DNA of 64,000 nt from positions 1 through 64,000 of the forward strand of contig CALWYF010000003.1 in NCBI GenBank assembly GCA_944385705.1, read 5' to 3'. Source of the stretch: an uncultured Oscillospiraceae bacterium (GTDB taxonomy: Bacteria; Bacillota; Clostridia; Oscillospirales; Oscillospiraceae). The notes beneath the pieces are model-generated. The model saw nothing but the letters and a program-made list of their open reading frames with translations, was not told the DNA's origin and ran no database searches. A program made the position numbers and the translations under genes. Positions within the stretch are counted from its first letter, which is position 1; each line of letters begins with the position of its first letter. Below, piece by piece: positions 42,212-50,976 of this stretch.

Positions 42212-42778
42212 CTATTTTTTCCCCTGCTTTTTAAGATACACCGCCAGGGCTATGCCGGCTATCACTATAATGATACCTACGAGCATCATAAAGCCGCCCA
42301 TGATGTACACCGGGTTGTTGACGGCAAAGCTATCCAGAGAAGGCCCGAAGCCGCCGTCAAACATGCCGTAGGAGCCGGAGCCTAGACCGAAGCCGCTGAA
42401 CATTCGCTTGGAAATGTATCTGGCCAGAAAGCCCACCAGGCTGATGCCGAGGCCCGAGACGATGACATATACACCTGCCAGATAGCCGTAGCGGCGAAAT
42501 AGCTTGCCCACTATGCCGGGCAGCTGCTCCGACAGCTCCGGCCGGGCCTGAGCTGCTGCGCTCTCCGGCACGGGCTCTCCGTCCTCCTCCGACAGCAGCC
42601 AGTCAATGCTTACGCCGAAGACCTGGGAGAGCAGCCGCAGCTTGGCCACTTCCGGTTCGGCATCCCCGGTCTCCCACTTGCTGACGGCCTGGCGGGACAC
42701 ACCCAGCCGTGCGGCCAGCTCCTCCTGGGACCAGCCCGCTTTCCTGCGGCAATTATAGATTTTTTCCGATAGTTTCAT
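42212..42778 (-). CDS. Membrane-anchored XRE-family regulator
   Basis: 188 residues. A complete Cro/CI HTH fills residues 1-65 (S-Q-E-E-L-A-A-R-L-G-V-S-R-Q-A-V-S-K-W-E-T-G). Two membrane helices follow (about 97-117 and 155-180) with a glycine-rich stretch between them. Such regulators may sense a membrane or wall state. Promoter and a cluster of inverted half-sites lie upstream. Forms a unit separate from DUF3810, with 80 bases between them. Confidence 0.85.
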   Translation of the reverse strand: MKLSEKIYNCRRKAGWSQEELAARLGVSRQAVSKWETGDAEPEVAKLRLLSQVFGVSIDWLLSEEDGEPVPESAAAQARPELSEQLPGIVGKLFRRYGYLAGVYVIVSGLGISLVGFLARYISKRMFSGFGLGSGSYGMFDGGFGPSLDSFAVNNPVYIMGGFMMLVGIIIVIAGIALAVYLKKQGKK

Positions 42779-42809
42779 GTGCAGTTCTCCTTGCTTTCAG
42801 TCTTGCCTC

Positions 42810-42838
42810 ATTATAGCGGAAGAGTCTCCGCCGGGCAA
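42810..42838 (-). promoter_or_regulatory. Promoter of the membrane-anchored XRE gene
   Basis: Minus strand TTGCCC (42838-42833), 17 bases, TATAAT (42815-42810), 32 bases ahead of the ATG. Confidence 0.55.
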
Positions 42839-42858
42839 GCATTACCGGCTTGAAGTTT

Positions 42859-42885
42859 CGCAACCTGGGGTTGCACCCGGTTGCG
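42859..42885. promoter_or_regulatory. Cluster of GCAACC/GGTTGC half-sites
   Basis: GCAACC-TGG-GGTTGC (42860-42874) is a perfect inverted repeat, and a third half-site GGTTGC follows at 42879-42884; the outer pair also forms CGCAACC/GGTTGCG. It lies 21 bases upstream of the XRE promoter's -35 box and is a likely activator or repressor site. Confidence 0.5.
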
Positions 42886-42913
42886 TCGGTGGAATTATAG
42901 CCCGAAATGGGCA

Positions 42914-42953
42914 AAAAAATCAGCGGCAGCTTTTTGGCTGCCGCTGATTTTTA
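42914..42953. terminator. Terminator after the PIG-L gene
   Basis: AAAATCAGCGGCAGC, TTTTTG loop, GCTGCCGCTGATTTT: 15-bp stem with T-runs both ways, 7 bases after the PIG-L stop codon on minus. Confidence 0.85.
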
Positions 42954-42959
42954 AAGGCT

Positions 42960-43733
42960 CTATTTTCCCGCCTCAGGAAGGCAGTGCATGTGTATCTGCC
43001 CCAGGGCACGGAAGCCCTCGCCGGCAGTTGAGAGGCAGCGAAGCCCCATGTCCGCCGAACGCAGCTTCAGGTACAGAGCTATGGACTTGGCTTCATCGGA
43101 GCCTTTGGGGAACTGGGACAGGTGGCAGCCGAAAATGGCCTGGAACTGTTTCTCGGTAAAGCCACTTGTCTTTACATAGGCCGTGGGTTTTGCAGTCATG
43201 TAATAGCACAGGGCTTTCACCGGGGCCTCGGAGGCGCCCAGCCGCTCCATTATACCGGCGTAGGGAGCAAAGCAGCTGAGCTGCCGGGCGGCCTGACCGC
43301 AGCGCAGATGGTCGGCATGACATTCGCTGCTGACCCAGGGATCGGGAGCAAAAACACAGTCGGGCTTGAATTCCCCCATAACTGTGGCTATACCCTCCAG
43401 CAGCTCCACGTCCTCGTAAAAGCCGCCGTCGGAGAGACCGAGAAAGCGCAGGTCACGTACGCCCAGTACCTGGGCGGACTTGCGGCTCTCCTCCTTGCGC
43501 AGTTCCACCAGATCCTCCCGGCTGAGCCCCTTGGGAGCGCAGCCGTCGCCGTAGCGTCCGTCGGTGCAGATGAGAAAGCAGATGTCCTTGCCGGAGGAGG
43601 CCAGCTTTGCCGCCGTGGCTCCGGCACCTATCTCAATATCGTCGGGGTGGGGGCCTATGAAGAGGTAACGCTGGAAGCTCTCTATCTTGGGGGTGGGAGC
43701 GGCAAAAGCCAGGGCCAGACGGGTAAGGCTCAT
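42960..43733 (-). CDS. PIG-L/LmbE-family deacetylase
   Basis: 257 residues. The zinc motif reads G-P-H-P-D-D-I-E-I-G (about 32-41) and the second histidine block S-E-C-H-A-D-H-L-R near residue 135-143. Family members remove acetyl groups from GlcNAc-type sugars or small glycoconjugates. Its ATG overlaps the end of the GPH transporter gene by 4 bases, so the transported compound and the deacetylated one may be the same. Last gene of the operon. Confidence 0.88.
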   Translation of the reverse strand: MSLTRLALAFAAPTPKIESFQRYLFIGPHPDDIEIGAGATAAKLASSGKDICFLICTDGRYGDGCAPKGLSREDLVELRKEESRKSAQVLGVRDLRFLGLSDGGFYEDVELLEGIATVMGEFKPDCVFAPDPWVSSECHADHLRCGQAARQLSCFAPYAGIMERLGASEAPVKALCYYMTAKPTAYVKTSGFTEKQFQAIFGCHLSQFPKGSDEAKSIALYLKLRSADMGLRCLSTAGEGFRALGQIHMHCLPEAGK

Positions 43734-45217
43734 ACTGCGGCACCGGCTTTCTTGCGCTGCTCTATCTCACCGCATATGCGCTCATACTCGGCCTCATCCA
43801 GCTTGTAATGCCGCTTGTAGAGAATGTAGGACAGGAACATCAGCAGCCAGGGGAGGAGGGTCATGGCGATGAGCAGACCGGCGCTCTGGACGGACTGGAC
43901 GCCCTGAAGCACCTGGGCTATCTGACTGAGCTTGTCGGATTCGGTGATGAGTCCCTGGGTGCAGTTTTGCTCCAGGGTGGAGATGCGGTTGGTAAAGTCG
44001 GTGACGCCAAGAATGATATAAGTGAAGGAGGTGACGGCTACCACCAGGGCGGAGCTGAACTTGGTGATGAAGGGCCGCAGGGAGGCGATGATGGCCTCGT
44101 CCCGGGAGCCGGTCTTGTACTCGTTGTACTCCACGGTGTTGATAATGGATATCATCATAATAAGGTAGTAGCAGTACTGGCCGAAGTTGGAGAGCATGTA
44201 GCCGATGACGATAAAGACGAACTTTACCGTGCCTGAGGGCAGCAGCAGACCGGGCAGGAACATGAGCACATAGCCCACGGAGGCTATGAGCATCATAAGG
44301 CCCATGAGCTTTTTCCTGGTGATGTGCCGGGATATGGCGGGGTAGAATATCATGAGGAAGGCGGTGGCGGACATGCCCACGGTAGTGAAGAGGGAATAGA
44401 GACCGCCGGTGTAGCCGAACTCAAAGTATATGTAAGTGGAGCCTATACCGCCCAGCACCAGGTTGTTGCCCAGCTGCTGGATAAGGAAAATGAGCGAGAC
44501 CCACAGCAGCTGATCATTGGAGAAGATGGTGGTAAAAATCTTCTTTATACTGATTGGAGGCGCCTTCTGCTCCATGTCGTCCCTGCGCTCCCGGGCGCCG
44601 AAGAGGGGAAAGCACATGAACAGCGGGGCAATTATAGCCACGACCAGGGCAATGCGCCCATAGGCCACCGAGGCGCTGCCGCCGATGGTAAGGGCGCCGG
44701 CGGTGAGCATGGGGATGAGGATGGAGGCGGAGGTGCTGCCGATACCTGCAAAGAGGGTGGTGCGGGCGGTGAACTGGTTGCGGGCATTGGCATCGGAACT
44801 GAGGGCGGGTATCATGCCCCAGTAGGAGATGTCGTGCATGGTGTAGGTTATTGAGTACATGAAGTACATCACGCCGAAGAACCATACAAAGGCCCAGCCC
44901 TGAAGCTTCACGTTGAACATGAGATACACCACCACGGAGGTGGAAAGGATGCCTATGACCATCCAGGGCTTGAATTTTCCGTAGCGGGTACGGGTACGCT
45001 CTATGATGTTGCCCATGATGGGATCATTCAGGGCGTCGAAGACACGGGCTGCCACCATTATGGCGGTGATGGCGGTGAGCTGGGCGGCGGTGAGAAAGCG
45101 GGTAAAGAGCACGAAGGTGAGCAGCTGACTGGTGAACAGATTATAAACCATGTCCCTGCCCACGGTGCCCAGGGGGAACATTATCAGGTTTTTCTTCCTC
45201 AGCTTCAGATCTTCCAT
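43730..45217 (-). CDS. GPH-family (glycoside-pentoside-hexuronide) sugar:cation symporter
   Basis: 495 residues, twelve predicted membrane helices. The N-terminal V-G-R-D-M-V-Y-N, and D-A-L-N-D-P-I-M-G-N-I-I-E-R-T-R-T-R-Y-G-K in the loop after helix 2, are hallmarks of the GPH family (MelB/LacS). Imports a glycoside with Na+ or H+. Substrate unknown. It starts at the base after the cysteine hydrolase stop and is coupled to the deacetylase. Confidence 0.9.
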   Translation of the reverse strand: MEDLKLRKKNLIMFPLGTVGRDMVYNLFTSQLLTFVLFTRFLTAAQLTAITAIMVAARVFDALNDPIMGNIIERTRTRYGKFKPWMVIGILSTSVVVYLMFNVKLQGWAFVWFFGVMYFMYSITYTMHDISYWGMIPALSSDANARNQFTARTTLFAGIGSTSASILIPMLTAGALTIGGSASVAYGRIALVVAIIAPLFMCFPLFGARERRDDMEQKAPPISIKKIFTTIFSNDQLLWVSLIFLIQQLGNNLVLGGIGSTYIYFEFGYTGGLYSLFTTVGMSATAFLMIFYPAISRHITRKKLMGLMMLIASVGYVLMFLPGLLLPSGTVKFVFIVIGYMLSNFGQYCYYLIMMISIINTVEYNEYKTGSRDEAIIASLRPFITKFSSALVVAVTSFTYIILGVTDFTNRISTLEQNCTQGLITESDKLSQIAQVLQGVQSVQSAGLLIAMTLLPWLLMFLSYILYKRHYKLDEAEYERICGEIEQRKKAGAAV

Positions 45218-45754
45218 TTAAGTCTCCCCCTGACTGTTGAGAATCTCCACCTGGCACATAGCCATGGCGGAAAGGGCGTTGTCATGGCTCCGGGGGCTTA
45301 TACCGGCGCAGCAGGCGGCATCCACCTTAACAGGCACCTCCGGCAGAAAAGCCTTGATTATCAGGGCGTTGGAGATGACGCACACGTCGGTGCAGAGACC
45401 GATGAGAGTGACGGAAGCGATGGGTTCCTTTTCATTCATCTCCAGCAGCATCCGCCCCAGCTCCACGGAGCCGAAGCCCGGCTTGTCCACGGGCTCTGTT
45501 TTCCGCAGCCTGTCCAGCTCCGGGCGTATCTGCCAGCCCTCAGTACCCTTTATGCAGTGGGGAACCGGAAGGTTTTTCCCCTCCTGGGTTTCCATGTAAT
45601 TTTCCGGGTGGGTATCCCGGGTGAAGATAACCGGACCGCTGAAGAATACTATCTTCTCTTTTACCCTGGGCACTATGGCCACGGCCTCCTTGGTGCCCAA
45701 GGCACCGTCAATGAAGTCGTTCTGCATGTCTACGACTATGAGTATATCCTGCAT
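45218..45754 (-). CDS. Cysteine hydrolase, isochorismatase/nicotinamidase family
   Basis: 178 residues from the ATG at 45754 (GGAGAGG upstream). Catalytic Asp in V-V-D-M-Q-N-D-F (D9) and Cys in G-L-C-T-D-V-C-V (about 131) are present, with the conserved cis-peptide region before it. The G-F-G-S region and T-R-D-T-H resemble nicotinamidases (PncA), which make nicotinic acid for NAD recycling. Pairing with a GPH transporter and PIG-L enzyme is not explained by that role, so another amide may be the substrate. Confidence 0.85.
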   Translation of the reverse strand: MQDILIVVDMQNDFIDGALGTKEAVAIVPRVKEKIVFFSGPVIFTRDTHPENYMETQEGKNLPVPHCIKGTEGWQIRPELDRLRKTEPVDKPGFGSVELGRMLLEMNEKEPIASVTLIGLCTDVCVISNALIIKAFLPEVPVKVDAACCAGISPRSHDNALSAMAMCQVEILNSQGET

Positions 45755-45791
45755 GACTGTCCTCTCCTTTGTCAATAATGGTAAAGCAAAC

Positions 45792-46157
45792 TTATTTTTT
45801 CCGTACTATTTCTATCCAGTAGCCGTCCGGGTCTTCTATAAAGTATACTCCCATGGCGGGGTTTTCAAAGCAGATGCAGCCCAGGGCCTGGTGCTTTGCA
45901 TGGGCGGCGTCCATATCCTCCACGGTGAAGGCCAGATGGAACTCACCCTCTCCCAGATCGTAGGGCTTGTCCCGGCCTTTCAGCCAGGTCAGCTCCAGAG
46001 AAAAGTCGCTCTCACCGTCGCCAAGGAATACCAGCTTGTAGCTGCCGTCCGCAGCATTTTTCTCCCGGATCGGCTTGAGACCCAGAGCCTCATGGTAAAA
46101 TTTCAGGCTGCGCTCCAAATCCATGACATTGAAATTAAAGTGGTTGAATCTGAACAT
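45792..46157 (-). CDS. VOC-family protein (glyoxalase I-like)
   Basis: 121 residues from the ATG at 46157, which follows AGGAGGATTCTTTCA. Two beta-alpha-beta-beta-beta repeats; the metal ligands of glyoxalase I are recognisable as H-F-N-F-N-V (H6), E-L (mid), H-L-A-F-T-V and the C-terminal Y-W-I-E-I-V. It also has G-L-K-P-I near residue 26, a typical lactoylglutathione-lyase stretch. Could detoxify methylglyoxal. First gene of the four-gene operon with its own promoter. Confidence 0.88.
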   Translation of the reverse strand: MFRFNHFNFNVMDLERSLKFYHEALGLKPIREKNAADGSYKLVFLGDGESDFSLELTWLKGRDKPYDLGEGEFHLAFTVEDMDAAHAKHQALGCICFENPAMGVYFIEDPDGYWIEIVRKK

Positions 46158-46234
46158 TGAAAGAATCCTCCTGTATGCTGCATCGCGGCCCGGCAGGGAT
46201 ACTGTCCCCGGCCTGTTGCGCAGAACTTTATATG

Positions 46235-46263
46235 ATGGTAACACCCGGGAGCGGGAATGTCAA
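46235..46263 (-). promoter_or_regulatory. Promoter of the VOC/hydrolase/GPH/PIG-L operon
   Basis: Minus strand TTGACA (46263-46258), 17 bases, TACCAT (46240-46235). Its -35 box is 13 bases from that of the divergent GT4 promoter, so the two could share a regulator. Confidence 0.55.
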
Positions 46264-46276
46264 TCAGTGCCCGCGC

Positions 46277-46305
46277 TTGAAATCCCGATGCCCCTGGACT
46301 ATAAT
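46277..46305 (+). promoter_or_regulatory. Promoter of the GT4 gene
   Basis: TTGAAA (46277-46282), 17 bases, TATAAT (46300-46305), 40 bases ahead of the ATG at 46345. Confidence 0.65.
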
Positions 46306-46344
46306 GGTAAACATGAAAAAATCAGGCCCAAAGGAGGCAAAGAA

Positions 46345-47715
46345 ATGAAAAAGCTGAATGTCTGTCTGGTGAACGACTCCTTTCCACCGGAAATAGACGG
46401 AGTGGCCAATGCCGTGGTGAACTATGCCGGGATAATAAACAGGAGCTACGGCTCTGCTACGGTGGTCACACCTTCCAATCCCCAGGCGGACGACTCGGCT
46501 TTTGACTTCCCCGTATGCCGCTATCCCAGCCTGGACACTACCCGGCTGGTGGGCTACAGGGCGGGCATGCCCTTTTCCCCGGAAATACAGCGGCGGCTGG
46601 ACGAGCAGAATTTTGACATTATCCACAGCCACTGCCCAATCAGTTCCACTCTCCTGGCCCGGCTGCTGAGGGAGAGGATAGATGTCCCTCTGGTGATGAC
46701 CTACCATACCAAATTCGATATAGATATAGCCAAGGCCATCAGCAGCAAGATTTTGCAGGAGGAGGCCAAGCGCATGCTGGTGGAGAACATCTCCGCCTGT
46801 GATGAGGTGTGGACCGTGAGCCGGGGAGCAGGGGAAAATCTGCGTTCACTGGGCTATAAGGGGGACTACCTGATAATGCCCAACGGGGTGGACCTGCCCC
46901 GGGGACGGGTGGATGAAGAACTGGTAGCCCAAACCTGCCGGGACTATGACCTGCCGGAGGGCTTGCCGGTGTTCCTTTTCCTGGGACGCATGATGTGGTA
47001 TAAGGGCATACGCATCATTCTGGACGCCTTAAAGGAACTTTCCGACAGCGGCCGGGATTTCCGCATGGTCTTCGTGGGCGGCGGTACGGACCGGGATGAG
47101 ATAGTGGACTACTGCAATAAGCTGGGCCTGGAGGGCCGGGTGTTTTTCTGCCCTGCCATCCATGACCGGAACATTGTGAGAGCCTGGTACTGCCGGGCGA
47201 ACCTTTTTCTCTTCCCCTCCAGCTTTGATACCAACGGACTGGTGGTCAGGGAGGCGGCGGCCTGCGGCCTGGCCAGCGTCCTTATCCGGGGCAGCTGCGC
47301 CGCCGAGGATGTGGATGACGGGGAGACCGGCTTTCTTATAGAGGAAAACAGCCGGTCCATGGCCGAAAAGCTGGAGACTTTGTGCCAGTGCCCGGAGACG
47401 GTGAAACGGGTGGGCCTGCAGGCCCAGAGCCGCCTGTACATCTCCTGGGATGAATCAGTGGGGAACGCCTGCCGCCGCTATGAAACGGTCATTGAAAACT
47501 ACCGCAAAGGAATATACCCCCAGCATGAGCGGCCCAGCGACGATTTTATCCGGGCTATGTCCAACAGCATGGAAGCCTGGGACGAGCTGAGAGAGAAGCA
47601 GCGCAGAAAGGTGATGGAGCTGAGACAGGAGTACAGGGAATTGAAAGAGGAGATGAGCAGCTCCCGCCAGCGCCTGAAGGAAAATATAGCTCAATATCTG
47701 GAGCGCTTTATGTAA
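46345..47715 (+). CDS. Family 4 glycosyltransferase, diacylglycerol glucosyltransferase-like
   Basis: 456 residues from the ATG at 46345 (AAAGGAGGCAAAGAA ahead). Retaining GT-B fold: N-terminal acceptor domain with F-P-P-E-I-D-G-V-A (the G-V loop), then F-L-G-R-M-M-W-Y-K-G and the donor-binding E-x7-E region S-x-F-D-T-N-G-L-V-V-R-E-A-A. Close in layout to Ugp/alpha-glucosyl-diacylglycerol synthases and PimB-like enzymes. The last 60 residues are a charged coiled coil, unusual for the family. Probably acts at the inner membrane face in glycolipid or polysaccharide synthesis. Confidence 0.85.
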   Translation: MKKLNVCLVNDSFPPEIDGVANAVVNYAGIINRSYGSATVVTPSNPQADDSAFDFPVCRYPSLDTTRLVGYRAGMPFSPEIQRRLDEQNFDIIHSHCPISSTLLARLLRERIDVPLVMTYHTKFDIDIAKAISSKILQEEAKRMLVENISACDEVWTVSRGAGENLRSLGYKGDYLIMPNGVDLPRGRVDEELVAQTCRDYDLPEGLPVFLFLGRMMWYKGIRIILDALKELSDSGRDFRMVFVGGGTDRDEIVDYCNKLGLEGRVFFCPAIHDRNIVRAWYCRANLFLFPSSFDTNGLVVREAAACGLASVLIRGSCAAEDVDDGETGFLIEENSRSMAEKLETLCQCPETVKRVGLQAQSRLYISWDESVGNACRRYETVIENYRKGIYPQHERPSDDFIRAMSNSMEAWDELREKQRRKVMELRQEYRELKEEMSSSRQRLKENIAQYLERFM

Positions 47716-47735
47716 GGAAAGCTCTTGAGAATAGA

Positions 47736-47770
47736 AAGAGTCCGGGAATTTTCAAAGTTCCCGGGCTCTT
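47736..47770 (+). terminator. Terminator after the GT4 gene
   Basis: AAGAGTCCGGGAA ... TTCCCGGGCTCTT, 12-13-bp stem then CTAATTTTC. Beyond it, 47771-47900 shows no gene and no clear motif. Confidence 0.75.
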
Positions 47771-47903
47771 CTAATTTTCACCGGGAGTGTCGGAATATGG
47801 GGAAGGGAGCGGAATCGGCCCGGTCCTCTGGGGGGACGGCCGGAACAATGCCGGTCTAAACTGATAAAATTATTAAAAAACTGTGAATCGACCCTCGGGG
47901 ACA

Positions 47904-47932
47904 TTGACAGTTTTTATTATAAGCTATACAAT
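47904..47932 (+). promoter_or_regulatory. Promoter of the first FbpABC-type importer
   Basis: TTGACA (47904-47909), 17 bases, TACAAT (47927-47932), followed by an 82-base leader to the lipoprotein ATG. No catabolite-repression site is evident. Confidence 0.7.
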
Positions 47933-48014
47933 TTAAGCACCATACCGGAGGAAATTTCTATAAGTTATATACAGAAGTCCGGTCCTGAAAAATTTTCTGT
48001 AAGGAGGAAAGTAA

Positions 48015-49148
48015 ATGAAAAAGTTTCTGGCATTGCTGCTTGCTCTGCTGATGGCCCTGTCCCTGTGCGCCTGCGGCAGTTCCGAGCCCGCCGCCGAGGA
48101 GGCTCCCGCCGAGGAGCCCGCTGCCGAGGCCCCTGCGGAAGAGGCCGCCGAGGATGATCTGGTGAGCCTGGCCCAGGCCGAGGGCCAGCTGGTGGTCTAC
48201 GGCTCCTGCGAGGAGGAGTATCTGGCCGCCGCCTGCGCCAAGTTTGAGGAGCTCTACGGTATAGAGACCCAGTACCAGCGCCTGTCCACCGGCGAGGTCC
48301 AGGCCAAGATAGAGGAAGAGAACGGCAATCCCTCCGCCGACGTTTGGTTTGGCGGCACCACCGACCCCTACAATGTTGTGGCTGCCGAGGGCCTGCTGGA
48401 GCCCTATGAGGCTGCGAACGCCTCTCACCTGATGGGCGACATGTACCGTCATCCCGACGGCTGCTGGTACGGCATATACAAGGGCATCCTGGGCTTCATG
48501 GTGAACAAGGACGAGCTGGAGCGCATGGAGCTGGAGGCTCCCCAGGATTGGCCCGACCTGCTCAAGCCCGAGTATAAAGGCCTTATCTGGCTGTCCAACT
48601 ACAACACCGCCGGCACCGCCAAGCTGGTCATCAACACCATGATCCAGAAGTACGGCCATGACGAAGGCATCCAGTACCTGGTAGACCTGGACAAGAACGT
48701 GCAGGTATATACCAAGTCCGGCTCCGGCCCTTCCAAGAACGTGGGCACCGGTGAGTGCGTCATAGGCATCGGCTTCCTCCATGACGGCATCACCCAGATC
48801 CTGGACAACGGCTACACCAATATCGAGCTGATAATCCCCAGCTCCGGCACCTCCTTTGAGATAGGCGCCACTGCCATCTTCAAGGGTGCAGCTCACCCCA
48901 ATGCCGCAAAGCTGTGGATAGAGTATGCCCTGTCTCCCGACTGCGTGAACATAGCCAAGGACAACGGTTCCTATCAGTTCCTGGTCATTGACAATGCCGA
49001 GCAGCCCGAGCAGGCCGCAGAGTTCGGCCTTGACCCGGAGAACGTCATGGACTATGACTTTGAAGATGCTACCGCCAACATCACCACTTATGTTGAGGAG
49101 GTCATGAATGCCCTGGGCGGCGGAGATGACCGTTTCCAGACGGAGTGA
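48015..49148 (+). CDS. Substrate-binding lipoprotein of ABC importer 1 (FbpA/AfuA type)
   Basis: 377 residues. Signal peptide with lipobox L-C-A-C (Cys20), then an Ala/Glu/Pro-rich spacer (22-50) and a two-lobe binding domain starting L-V-V-Y-G-S-C-E-E-E. The family (SBP type 2, iron or sugar-phosphate binders) is placed by A-D-V-W-F-G-G-T-T-D and G-I-Y-K-G. It lacks the paired tyrosines near the C-terminus expected of ferric-ion binders, as far as I can see, so a phosphorylated or other anion is at least as likely as iron. AGGAGG lies 8 bases ahead of the ATG. Confidence 0.85.
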   Translation: MKKFLALLLALLMALSLCACGSSEPAAEEAPAEEPAAEAPAEEAAEDDLVSLAQAEGQLVVYGSCEEEYLAAACAKFEELYGIETQYQRLSTGEVQAKIEEENGNPSADVWFGGTTDPYNVVAAEGLLEPYEAANASHLMGDMYRHPDGCWYGIYKGILGFMVNKDELERMELEAPQDWPDLLKPEYKGLIWLSNYNTAGTAKLVINTMIQKYGHDEGIQYLVDLDKNVQVYTKSGSGPSKNVGTGECVIGIGFLHDGITQILDNGYTNIELIIPSSGTSFEIGATAIFKGAAHPNAAKLWIEYALSPDCVNIAKDNGSYQFLVIDNAEQPEQAAEFGLDPENVMDYDFEDATANITTYVEEVMNALGGGDDRFQTE

Positions 49149-49175
49149 TCCGAAAACAAAAAGCATGTCTCATAG

Positions 49176-49207
49176 AATGGAGGCGGCTGGCGCCGCCTCC
49201 ATTTTTT
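49176..49207 (+). terminator. Hairpin between lipoprotein and permease genes (attenuator)
   Basis: AATGGAGGCGGC, TGGC loop, GCCGCCTCCATT followed by TTTTT: a full terminator inside the operon. It should let far more lipoprotein than permease be made. Confidence 0.8.
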
Positions 49208-49260
49208 AAAAAGCGTCCCCAGGGGACTGTCTCCAGTTCGGAAAAGAAAGGAGAGCTTTT

Positions 49261-50973
49261 ATGGCAAGAGGTCAAGGCGCAGCATTGGACAGAAAAAAGC
49301 TGATGGCCGACCCGGTCATGGTCACTACCATTGTCCTGCTGATAACATTTCTTACTTTGTTTATTCTCTACCCTCTGGCAATACTGCTGGTGGATAGTTT
49401 TTACGGTGAGGAAGGGATTACGCTGAGTATCTTCAAAAGGATATTCCAGATGCCCACCTTCACCACGGCAATAACCAATACCCTGAAAGTTGGCTTTCTC
49501 GTGGGCATACTCTCCACCCTTATCGGGCTGCTGTTTGCCTATGTGGAGGTATATGTGCGGATGAACCGCTTCGTCGGCGGGCTTTTCAAGGTGGTGTCCA
49601 TGCTGCCTGTGGTCTCGCCCCCCTTCGTGCTTAGCCTTTCGATGATAATGCTCTTCGGTAAGGCGGGCATCATCACCCGCTTTTTGCTGGGCATATACGA
49701 CAACAGCGTCTACGGCTACTGGGGCATAGTGATAGTCCAGACCCTGACCTTCTTCCCGGTGTGCTACATGATGCTGAAGGGACTTTTGAAAAACATCGAC
49801 CCCTCTCTGGAGGAGGCGGCCCGGGACATGGGCGCCACCCGGATGAAGGTCTTCACCAGCGTCACCTTCCCCCTGATGCTGCCGGGTCTGGGCAATGCCT
49901 TTCTGGTGACCTTCATCGAGTCCATCGCCGACTTTGCAAACCCCATGATAATCGGCGGTTCCTACGACACCCTGGCCACCACGATTTACCTTCAGATAAC
50001 CGGCGCTTACGACAAGGCGGGGGCCGCGGCCATGGCCGTGGTGCTGCTGTGCATAACCTTGCTGATGTTCGCGGTGCAGAAATATTACCTGGAGGCGAAG
50101 ACCGCCGCCACCCTCACCGGCAAGGCCTCTAGAGGCAGGATGCTCATAGAGGACAGGAGCGTGAAGATACCCCTCACCATACTCTGCTCCCTGGCCGCCT
50201 GCTTCGTCATAATGATGTATATCTGCGTGCCCATAGGCTCCTTCTTCCCAACCTGGGGCTATAAGTTCTTCCCCCTGACCGGGAAGTGGTTCGGCCTCAT
50301 CTTCACCAGGTACCACGGCCTCCAGGCCTTTACAGACTCCTTCCTGCTCTCCCTTATAGCAGCTCCCATAACGGCCCTGCTGAGCATGATAATCTCCTAC
50401 CTGGTGGTAAAACGGAAGTTCCGCTCCAAGGGCTTTATCGAGGCCGTGTCCATGCTGGCCATGGCCGTGCCCGGCACGGTGCTGGGCGTTGGCTACATAA
50501 GGGGCTTTGCCAGCGGCGTGTTCCACACCGGCTTCCTTCAGGGCATTTACGGCACCGGACTGATACTTATTATCGTGTTCGTGGTGCGCTCCCTGCCCAC
50601 CGGCACCCGCAGCGGCATCTCCGCTTTGCAGCAGATAGACAAGTCCATAGAGGAATCCGCCTATGACATGGGGGCCGACAGCTTTAAGGTCTTCATGACC
50701 GTGACCTTGCCCCTGATAAAGGACTCCTTCCTCTCCGGCCTGGTCACAGCCTTCGTGCGCAGCATAACCGCAATCTCCGCCATCATACTGCTGGTGACGC
50801 CTCAGTTTTTGCTCATCACCGTGCAGATCAACGAGTTTGCGGAAAAGGGCTCCTACAGCCTGGCCTGTGCCTTTGCCACCATACTTATCATAATAACCTA
50901 CGGCGCCGTGGTGCTGATGAACCTGTTCATAAAGCATTTCGGCACCAGCCGGAAAATAAAGGAGGACAACTGA
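49261..50973 (+). CDS. Fused ABC permease of importer 1 (FbpB type)
   Basis: 570 residues, about twelve membrane helices formed by two tandem permease halves. Each half carries the EAA loop that docks the ATPase: E-E-A-A-R-D-M-G-A near residue 183 and E-E-S-A-Y-D-M-G-A near 463. Fused FbpB permeases work with two ATPase copies. ATG follows GGAGAGCTTTT. The ATPase gene starts 3 bases later. Confidence 0.92.
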   Translation: MARGQGAALDRKKLMADPVMVTTIVLLITFLTLFILYPLAILLVDSFYGEEGITLSIFKRIFQMPTFTTAITNTLKVGFLVGILSTLIGLLFAYVEVYVRMNRFVGGLFKVVSMLPVVSPPFVLSLSMIMLFGKAGIITRFLLGIYDNSVYGYWGIVIVQTLTFFPVCYMMLKGLLKNIDPSLEEAARDMGATRMKVFTSVTFPLMLPGLGNAFLVTFIESIADFANPMIIGGSYDTLATTIYLQITGAYDKAGAAAMAVVLLCITLLMFAVQKYYLEAKTAATLTGKASRGRMLIEDRSVKIPLTILCSLAACFVIMMYICVPIGSFFPTWGYKFFPLTGKWFGLIFTRYHGLQAFTDSFLLSLIAAPITALLSMIISYLVVKRKFRSKGFIEAVSMLAMAVPGTVLGVGYIRGFASGVFHTGFLQGIYGTGLILIIVFVVRSLPTGTRSGISALQQIDKSIEESAYDMGADSFKVFMTVTLPLIKDSFLSGLVTAFVRSITAISAIILLVTPQFLLITVQINEFAEKGSYSLACAFATILIIITYGAVVLMNLFIKHFGTSRKIKEDN

Positions 50974-50976
50974 GCC

